From Burkholderiaceae bacterium (lineage in GTDB: Bacteria; Pseudomonadota; Gammaproteobacteria; Burkholderiales; Burkholderiaceae_A), in contig VERJ01000021.1 of assembly GCA_018882795.1 (NCBI GenBank), positions 1 to 36,731 on the forward strand: a stretch of 36,731 bases of DNA, given 5' to 3'. The translations under genes were made by a program, and so were the position numbers. A model generated the notes under the pieces. It ran no database searches. It was not told the origin of the DNA and worked only from the letters and a program-made list of their open reading frames with translations. This document shows, in pieces, positions 32,148-36,731 of this stretch (within the stretch, counting starts at the first letter, position 1; the number at the start of each line of letters is the position of its first letter).

Positions 32148-32153
32148 ATGTGA

Positions 32154-32172
32154 TGGTGGAGCCGGCGGGAAT
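32154..32172 (-). repeat. Displaced copy of the 19-bp ssrA 3' end (att-like)
   Basis: Plus-strand TGGTGGAGCCGGCGGGAAT is identical to 32433-32451, the mature 3' terminus of tmRNA including CCA. The copies lie in the same orientation, 279 bp apart. Direct repeats of a tRNA or tmRNA 3' end are the usual mark of tyrosine-recombinase integration. No integrase is present. Confidence 0.75.
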
Positions 32173-32182
32173 GGTTGCGACA

Positions 32183-32203
32183 TAACTTTGCTGCGCAAAG
32201 TTA
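32183..32203. repeat. Perfect short hairpin
   Basis: A 9-bp perfect stem (TAACTTTGC / GCAAAGTTA) with a TGC loop, inside the interval bounded by the two ssrA-end copies. Confidence 0.6.
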
Positions 32204-32245
32204 GTCTTCACCGAGGCTTGGAGTTTGAGCCGGCGGCATTGTGTC

Positions 32246-32330
32246 TGGCTCGCGTTGCCTCCGCGAGCCATCCATCCCTCGCTGGCGCTCGGGACCGCCC
32301 TTACGGGCGTCTTTCGCGAGCAGTGCTCGC
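32246..32330. repeat. Cluster of closely spaced hairpins
   Basis: At 32246-32270, TGGCTCGCG and CGCGAGCCA form a perfect 9-bp stem with a 7-nt loop. Next comes a weaker stem around CGC TG GCG, then CGCCC-TTAC-GGGCG, then GCGAGCAGTGCTCGC. Four symmetric elements in about 85 bp suggest a repetitive extragenic palindromic element, but whether it recurs in the genome cannot be seen here. Confidence 0.5.
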
Positions 32331-32389
32331 TCACCGAACACCGCGTCCGAGCCGTCCGCAGATTCGCGTTTCCCCACAATTTCACGCTG

Positions 32390-32431
32390 CTCAAAGCAAA
32401 AAGCCCACTTGCGTGGGCCTTGTGCTTTGAG
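32390..32431 (-). terminator. Rho-independent terminator of ssrA
   Basis: On the minus strand, immediately after the tmRNA CCA end, CTCAAAGCA and TGCTTTGAG form an outer 9-bp stem around an inner GCCCAC-GCAA-GTGGGC hairpin followed by TTTTTGC. Either the inner hairpin plus T-run or the longer structure could end transcription. Confidence 0.8.
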
Positions 32432-32432
32432 T

Positions 32433-32796
32433 TGGTGGAGCCGGCGGGAATCGAACCCGCGTCCGCAAGTCTTCCAAAGACAGTTCTACATACATAGTCG
32501 ATCTATTTGAATTTAACCAAGTTGCTTAGCCAACCGACAGGCCGGCAACCGGCGATCCGCTTGTTTTAGGCACTGGCTCCACGGCTTAGCCAGTGACGAT
32601 CTGATGTGCATGACACCGCTGTGGTGTGACCCACCCGGCCCATCAGAGAGCCGGTGCGGCGCTCGCTAGCCCTTAGGCTGCGAGTGCAAAACGTTCGTCG
32701 TTTGCGTTTGTTTTTTTTCGACTGTATTTACGAGGGAATCGAGCCTCGGTATGCCCTGCGCTTCTTCACTACCCACGTCGAAACCGGGTCGGCCCC
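32433..32796 (-). ncRNA. ssrA: Transfer-messenger RNA
   Basis: The 364-nt gene encodes tmRNA, which with SmpB rescues stalled ribosomes and tags the unfinished peptide. The 5' end GGGGCCGA.CCGGTTTCGACGTGGG matches the conserved start of tmRNA. The 3' end GGTTCGATTCCCGCC followed by GGCTCCACCA supplies the T-arm and CCA. The 5' GGGGCCG pairs with 3' CGGCTCC (one G-U pair) as the acceptor stem. The tag frame reads ANDERFALAA and then TAA. Ends were set by acceptor-stem pairing. It is a one-piece tmRNA, not permuted. The gph gene upstream is on the same strand. Confidence 0.97.
32673..32705 (-). other. tmRNA tag-peptide reading frame
   Basis: From the resume codon GCA at 32705-32703 the frame reads Ala-Asn-Asp-Glu-Arg-Phe-Ala-Leu-Ala-Ala, then TAA at 32675-32673. 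The terminal LAA is the protease-recognition end. The variant ANDERFALAA fits a betaproteobacterial source. Confidence 0.95.
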
Positions 32797-32851
32797 ATGT
32801 TTCTCTGCTTGCAACTAGGACGCGAAGTATGGGGGAAAGGTTCCGTGAAGT

Positions 32852-33586
32852 CTAGCTTTTTGCAATGACCGCGAGCAGGTCTTCCGCCTTCTGAATCAGG
32901 GCATCGGCCCCCCATTGGGGTGGCAGGGGCTCTTGCACGTGGTGGCCGAAATCACAGCCAATAGTCCATGTGCCCGCGGCAAAGCCCGACTCGATATCCC
33001 GCAGATCATCTCCCACATAGACCACGGCCTGGGGTGGCAGGTTCAGGCTGCTGATGGCGTGCGCCACAGGTGCCGGATGGGGCTTGGCGTGCGGCGTGGT
33101 GTCGCCACTCACCACCACGGCACAGCGGTGATACAGATCAATATCTTTGAGCAGGGGCTCGGTGAATCGCGCGATCTTGTTGGTCACGATGCCCCAGGCA
33201 ATGTGATTGGCCTCCAGTGCTTCCACTACCGCATCCATACCCGGCCACCAGGTGGTGTGGCGCGATAGGCATTCGGCATAGACCTCCATGAAGGTTTTGC
33301 GGGCGTGCTCGAACTCCGGGTGATCGGTGCCAATGCCCAAGCCCCGGGTGATCATGCCGCGCGCACCCTGGGAGACCCAGGGCCGCAGTTCATTCACGGC
33401 CATCGGCGGCATGCCGCGCTGTTCTCGCAACACGTTGGCCACATGGGCCAAATCGGGTGCGGAATCCAGCAGGGTGCCATCCAGATCAAACAGCATCGCG
33501 CGTCGCGGCTGGGCCTGCCAGCTGTGCTGCCAGTCGGGGCGGGGGAAGGGGGTGCTCGACATTTGTGGATTGCCGCGCCCGCTCAT
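32852..33586 (-). CDS. gph: Phosphoglycolate phosphatase, HAD family
   Basis: 244 residues. HAD motif I is MLFDLDGTLLDSAPD (nucleophile Asp34, Asp36), motif II lies in IVTNK, and motifs III/IV lie in HAKPHPAP and VYVGDDLRDIESG. Gph removes phosphate from 2-phosphoglycolate formed during DNA repair or oxygenation reactions. The first Met (33586) and Met9 (33562) are both possible starts; neither has a clear ribosome-binding site. The gap to ubiG is 20 or 44 bp, and the ubiG-gph pair is usual in Burkholderiales. Other HAD phosphatase roles cannot be excluded. Confidence 0.9.
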   Translation of the reverse strand: MSGRGNPQMSSTPFPRPDWQHSWQAQPRRAMLFDLDGTLLDSAPDLAHVANVLREQRGMPPMAVNELRPWVSQGARGMITRGLGIGTDHPEFEHARKTFMEVYAECLSRHTTWWPGMDAVVEALEANHIAWGIVTNKIARFTEPLLKDIDLYHRCAVVVSGDTTPHAKPHPAPVAHAISSLNLPPQAVVYVGDDLRDIESGFAAGTWTIGCDFGHHVQEPLPPQWGADALIQKAEDLLAVIAKS

Positions 33587-33606
33587 TGCAGGCGCGCAAT
33601 GACGAT

Positions 33607-34302
33607 TTATTTTCGATACGCCATCAGGTAATTCACACTGGTGTCGCGCGTGAGTGAATAGACCTGGGTGATCGGGTTGTAGCTCATGCCCAGCATCTCT
33701 TTCAGATCCAGGCTGGCATCGCGAGCGGCATCGGCCAACTCAGAGGGCTTGATGAACTTGGCGTATTCATGGGTGCCCTTGGGCAGGATGCGCAGCACAT
33801 ATTCCGCGCCGATGATCGCAAAGAGAAAACTCTTGGGGTTGCGGTTGATCGTGGAGAAAAACACCCAGCCACCGGGTTTCACCATAGTGGAGCAGGCGGC
33901 AATCGTGGCGGCTGGATCGGGCACGTGCTCGAGCATTTCCATGCAGGTGACCACATCAAACGAAGCGGGCTCCCGGACCGCCAGGTCTTCTGCGGCAATC
34001 GCTTCGTAGTCGACCTTCACGCCGCTTTCCAATCCATGCAGCTGGGCCACTTTTAGCGGTTTTTCTGCCAGGTCAATGCCCTTCACATTGGCGCCAAGCT
34101 TGGCCATGGATTCGGCCAGGATGCCGCCACCACAGCCGACATCCACCACCCGTTTGCCGCTGAGTTGAGCCAGGTTATTGATCCAGTCCAGGCGCAGGGG
34201 ATTGATCTGGTGCAGGGGCCGAAATTCGCTGTTGGGATCCCACCAGCGGGAAGCAAGGGCACTGAATTTTTCCAGTTCTGCGCGGTCGACGTTTGCGTTC
34301 AT
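33607..34302 (-). CDS. ubiG: Bifunctional ubiquinone O-methyltransferase
   Basis: 231 residues, the standard UbiG length. It performs both O-methylations in ubiquinone synthesis, using S-adenosylmethionine. The N-terminus has [25 protein letters not shown], highly typical of UbiG and given here by its key RWWDP and LHQINP parts. The SAM-binding motif is [13 protein letters not shown] (52-64), followed by GIDLAEKPL and [13 protein letters not shown]. It lies between gph and ompA, with the ompA terminator upstream of its start, so it probably has its own promoter near 34303-34356. Confidence 0.96.
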   Translation of the reverse strand: MNANVDRAELEKFSALASRWWDPNSEFRPLHQINPLRLDWINNLAQLSGKRVVDVGCGGGILAESMAKLGANVKGIDLAEKPLKVAQLHGLESGVKVDYEAIAAEDLAVREPASFDVVTCMEMLEHVPDPAATIAACSTMVKPGGWVFFSTINRNPKSFLFAIIGAEYVLRILPKGTHEYAKFIKPSELADAARDASLDLKEMLGMSYNPITQVYSLTRDTSVNYLMAYRK

Positions 34303-34356
34303 GGCGATTGTGTTTTCAAAGAGGGCCAGAGGTTAGGGAAAGCATATCGGAAAAGA

Positions 34357-34381
34357 AAAAGCCCCGCGATGCGGGGCTTTT
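34357..34381 (-). terminator. Rho-independent terminator of ompA
   Basis: AAAAGCCCCGC and GCGGGGCTTTT form a perfect stem with a 3-nt loop. On the minus strand it is followed by a T-rich run (TTTTTCTTTTCC). It lies 19 nt beyond the ompA stop and upstream of ubiG. Outer bases ATCGGAAAAG / CTTTTCCGAT can extend the pairing. Confidence 0.88.
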
Positions 34382-34400
34382 CCGATGGGCCGCAGTGGGC

Positions 34401-35090
34401 TTATTTCACGTTGCGAGTGCCAACCACTTCGACCTCTACACGGCGATTCTTGGCGCGGCCTTCCTTGGTCTTGTTATCTGCGACCGGGGACTTCTCGCCC
34501 TTGCCTTCGGTGTAGACACGGTTGGCAGGAATACCCTTGCTCACCAGATAGGCCTTCACGGCATCGGCGCGGCGCTCGGAGAGCTTCTGGTTATAGGCAT
34601 CGGTACCCACCCAGTCGGTATGGCCCACCGCCACGATCACCTCAAGGTTGAGTGCCTTGGCCTGCTCAACGAGTTTATCGAGTACGAGCTTGCCTTCGGG
34701 TTTGACGACCGATTTATCGAAATCGAACAGGGTGTCGCTCTTTAGGCTGATCTTTTCCACGACGGGCTTGGGGGGCGCTGGAGGCGCTGAGGGTGCTGGA
34801 GGCGCTGCCACAGCAGGGGCCGAGGCGGGCGCTGCTGGCGCTTGGGCTGGAGCAGCAGCCGGAATTGCTTTCTTGGGAAGCAGATCGGGATCGCATTCCT
34901 GAGTGGCCATTTGTGGAGTCCAGTAGCCGGTACGGACGCACAGGCCGAAACCGCTACGCACGGTGCCGCCTAGGGACTGCACATAGCCATTGCTCTCGAC
35001 GGGTGCCTGGGCTGCGACCGGGGTGATCGCGCTGGAAAACACTGCCAGGGCTACCGAAGAAATCAGGACAAGAATCTTATTTTTAGCCAT
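34401..35090 (-). CDS. ompA: OmpA-family outer-membrane protein, short betaproteobacterial form
   Basis: 229 residues from the ATG at 35090, with GGAGGG about 8 nt upstream; an in-frame extension to 35159 is not needed. A Sec signal ([20 protein letters not shown], ending near AAQA) precedes a short region with a Cys pair, [11 protein letters not shown] and [10 protein letters not shown] Pro/Ala-rich linker of about 40 residues leads to the peptidoglycan-binding OmpA C-terminal domain ([44 protein letters not shown]). There is no eight-stranded barrel, so it anchors envelope to peptidoglycan rather than forming a pore. It diverges from gyrA across 102 bp. Confidence 0.95.
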   Translation of the reverse strand: MAKNKILVLISSVALAVFSSAITPVAAQAPVESNGYVQSLGGTVRSGFGLCVRTGYWTPQMATQECDPDLLPKKAIPAAAPAQAPAAPASAPAVAAPPAPSAPPAPPKPVVEKISLKSDTLFDFDKSVVKPEGKLVLDKLVEQAKALNLEVIVAVGHTDWVGTDAYNQKLSERRADAVKAYLVSKGIPANRVYTEGKGEKSPVADNKTKEGRAKNRRVEVEVVGTRNVK

Positions 35091-35192
35091 AAAAAAAGCC
35101 CTCCGAGTTACGGTAAAGAAGGGACGAACCTTAGCACCGCAAAGTTCCAATTCTGCCACAGGAGAGGTGGATTAAGAAGGTAAAATCGCGCG

Positions 35193-36731
35193 ATGGAATC
35201 CTTCGCCAAAGAGACCCTGCCAGTCAGTCTGGAACAGGAAATGCGTCGCTCGTACCTGGATTACGCCATGAGCGTGATCGTGGGCCGGGCACTCCCCGAT
35301 GTTCGTGATGGACTCAAGCCCGTGCATCGCCGGGTGTTGTTTGCCATGCACGAGCTGAACAACGACTGGAATCGGCCCTATAAAAAGTCGGCCCGTATCG
35401 TGGGTGATGTGATCGGTAAGTACCACCCCCATGGGGATTCCGCGGTCTACGACACGATCGTGCGCATGGCCCAGGACTTCTCCCTGCGCTACATGCTGGT
35501 CGATGGCCAGGGCAACTTTGGCTCGGTCGATGGCGATAACGCAGCAGCCATGCGTTACACCGAGATCCGCCTCTCCAAGATCGCCCATGCGCTCTTGGAA
35601 GACCTGGACAAAGACACGGTGGATTTCGGGCCCAACTATGACGGCAGCGAAAAAGAACCGTTGATCCTGCCGGCCCGCATTCCGAACCTGCTGATCAATG
35701 GCTCCTCCGGTATTGCCGTGGGCATGGCCACCAACATTCCGCCGCACAACCTCTCTGAGGTGATTGAGGGCTGCTTGAAGGTGCTCCACACGCCTGATGT
35801 CACGGTGGACGAATTGATTGATCTGATTCCGGCACCCGACTTTCCGACAGCCGGCATCATCTATGGTCTTGCGGGTGTGCGCGAGGGTTATCGCACGGGC
35901 CGTGGCCGCGTGGTCATGCGGGCCAAGACCCACTTCGAAGACATTGATAAGGGTGCCCGCCAGGCGATCATCATTGATGAGCTGCCTTATCAGGTGAATA
36001 AGCGCACTCTGCTTGAGCGCATTGCCGAGCATGTGAATGAGAAGCGCATTGAAGGCATCTCCGATATCCGCGATGAGTCGGACAAATCCGGCATGCGGGT
36101 GGTGATTGAATTAAAGCGCGGTGAAATGCCGGAAGTCGTGCTCAACAATCTCTATAAGAACACCCAGCTGCAAGACACCTTCGGCATGAATATGGTGGCG
36201 CTGGTGGATGGTCAGCCGCGCACACTGAATCTGAAGCAGATGCTGTCGGCCTTTATTGATCACCGCCGCGAAGTGGTGACCCGCCGCACGGTGTTCGAGC
36301 TGCGCAAGGCCCGCGATCGTGGCCATATTCTGGAAGGCCTGGCTGTCGCGGTCTCCAACATGGATGAAATGATCGCGTTGATCAAGGCTTCCGCCACACC
36401 GGTGATTGCCAAGACCGAACTCATGTCGCGCACCTGGCAGGCCTCACTGGTAAAAGAGTTGCTGGCACGCGCTACAGAAAAAACCATCTCTGAGGCCTTC
36501 CGGCCCGAGGGCATCAGTGAAACATTTGGTCTGAAGGCCGATGGCTACAAGCTTTCGGATATCCAGGCCAATGAAATCCTGCAGATGCGCCTGCAGCGCC
36601 TGACTGGTCTTGAGCAAGACAAGATCGTGCAGGAATACAAAGAGGTGATTGAGAAAATCGCCGATCTGCTGGATATCCTGGCCACGCCCGCACGGATTAC
36701 CGCCATCATTGGTCAGGAACTACAAGACATC
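35193..36731 (+). CDS. gyrA: DNA gyrase subunit A (N-terminal part; runs off right edge)
   Basis: The 513 visible codons cover the breakage-reunion domain; the C-terminal DNA-wrapping domain lies outside. Residue numbering matches Escherichia coli: the catalytic tyrosine is Tyr122 in [11 protein letters not shown]. In the quinolone-resistance region [17 protein letters not shown], the residues are Ser83 and Asp87, the unmutated forms. [20 protein letters not shown] and [14 protein letters not shown] follow. GyrA with GyrB introduces negative supercoils. The start ATG has AAGAAGG about 13 nt upstream, slightly long spacing. It is divergent from ompA. Confidence 0.98.
   Translation, partial: MESFAKETLPVSLEQEMRRSYLDYAMSVIVGRALPDVRDGLKPVHRRVLFAMHELNNDWNRPYKKSARIVGDVIGKYHPHGDSAVYDTIVRMAQDFSLRYMLVDGQGNFGSVDGDNAAAMRYTEIRLSKIAHALLEDLDKDTVDFGPNYDGSEKEPLILPARIPNLLINGSSGIAVGMATNIPPHNLSEVIEGCLKVLHTPDVTVDELIDLIPAPDFPTAGIIYGLAGVREGYRTGRGRVVMRAKTHFEDIDKGARQAIIIDELPYQVNKRTLLERIAEHVNEKRIEGISDIRDESDKSGMRVVIELKRGEMPEVVLNNLYKNTQLQDTFGMNMVALVDGQPRTLNLKQMLSAFIDHRREVVTRRTVFELRKARDRGHILEGLAVAVSNMDEMIALIKASATPVIAKTELMSRTWQASLVKELLARATEKTISEAFRPEGISETFGLKADGYKLSDIQANEILQMRLQRLTGLEQDKIVQEYKEVIEKIADLLDILATPARITAIIGQELQDI

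Larger units (their letters stand above)
32087..32432. other. 346-bp non-coding stretch between the DUF486 gene and ssrA
   Basis: No credible gene is present. From left to right it holds a hairpin with a minus-strand T-run (32122-32147), an exact copy of the last 19 bp of ssrA (32154-32172), a series of perfect short hairpins (32183-32330) and the ssrA-proximal terminator (32390-32431). Several short frames are open here, but their peptides (for example RRESNPRP and AGIEPAS) are known artefacts of translating stable-RNA 3' ends. Confidence 0.7.

Noticed and set aside
32188-32510. Short plus-strand frames giving peptides with RRESNPRP and AGIEPAS
   Set aside because: They read through the ssrA 3' end in antisense and match well-known mis-annotated peptides derived from stable-RNA genes.
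35172-36032. A 286-residue minus-strand frame opposite gyrA
   Set aside because: It is entirely antisense to a highly conserved gene, with low-complexity composition and no family features.
1-36731. CRISPR arrays, complete insertion sequences or prophage genes
   Set aside because: I saw no regularly spaced repeats, transposase, integrase or phage structural genes. The only mobile-element trace is the ssrA-end duplication.

Overview
The window looks like chromosomal DNA of a betaproteobacterium in the order Burkholderiales. Three things point there: the gyrA / ompA-ubiG-gph neighbourhood at the right end, an ssrA (tmRNA) gene whose tag reads ANDERFALAA, and a base composition in the mid to high 50s % G+C judged by eye. 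I ran no searches. Family names come from motifs and gene context, and genus is not resolved.

Layout. (1) 1-2445: a partial SCO1/SenC copper chaperone faces a stand-alone MnmC-type FAD oxidoreductase across only 8 bp, followed by panB. (2) 2489-18302: a catabolic island. It has a metallo-beta-lactamase-fold hydrolase, an acyl-CoA synthetase, a 600-residue acyl-CoA dehydrogenase, an SDR, a second acyl-CoA dehydrogenase of the ACAD10/11 type, and an APH-type phosphotransferase with an extra C-terminal domain. A full Liv-type ABC transporter (livG-livF-livK-livH-livM) follows, then on the opposite strand an MFS transporter and a second acyl-CoA synthetase paralogous to the first. (3) 18380-22729: a second MFS transporter with a small membrane-anchored protein, a Tat-exported metallo-hydrolase, and a SulP anion transporter with a STAS domain. 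(4) 22793-30946, all on the minus strand: metY, a PhrB-type Fe-S photolyase, an AbrB-type antitoxin with a Doc toxin, acuI, trhO and ppc. (5) 31061-36731: a SYLF-domain secreted protein, a DUF486 membrane protein, ssrA, gph, ubiG, ompA and the start of gyrA.

How the genes work together. The most interesting unit is 7246-10636. SDR, ACAD10/11-type dehydrogenase and phosphotransferase are packed tightly, the last two overlapping by ATGA. This resembles the known route in which a 4-hydroxyacyl-CoA is phosphorylated by an APH-type kinase and the phosphate is then removed by an ACAD partner (mammalian ACAD10/11; LvaA-LvaC of the Pseudomonas putida levulinate pathway). Here the kinase carries a C-terminal domain resembling the small companion protein that is normally separate. 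With two CoA ligases, a conventional dehydrogenase and a Liv-type importer alongside, I infer a self-contained system for uptake and degradation of a 4-oxo, 4-hydroxy or branched carboxylic acid. The substrate cannot be read from the sequence, and no local transcription factor is present.

A second notable signal lies at the 3' end of ssrA. The last 19 bp of the tmRNA gene are repeated exactly 279 bp further on, and a terminator-like hairpin follows each copy. This is the footprint expected of an integrated element that has almost entirely decayed. The space between is filled with short perfect hairpins and has no credible gene.
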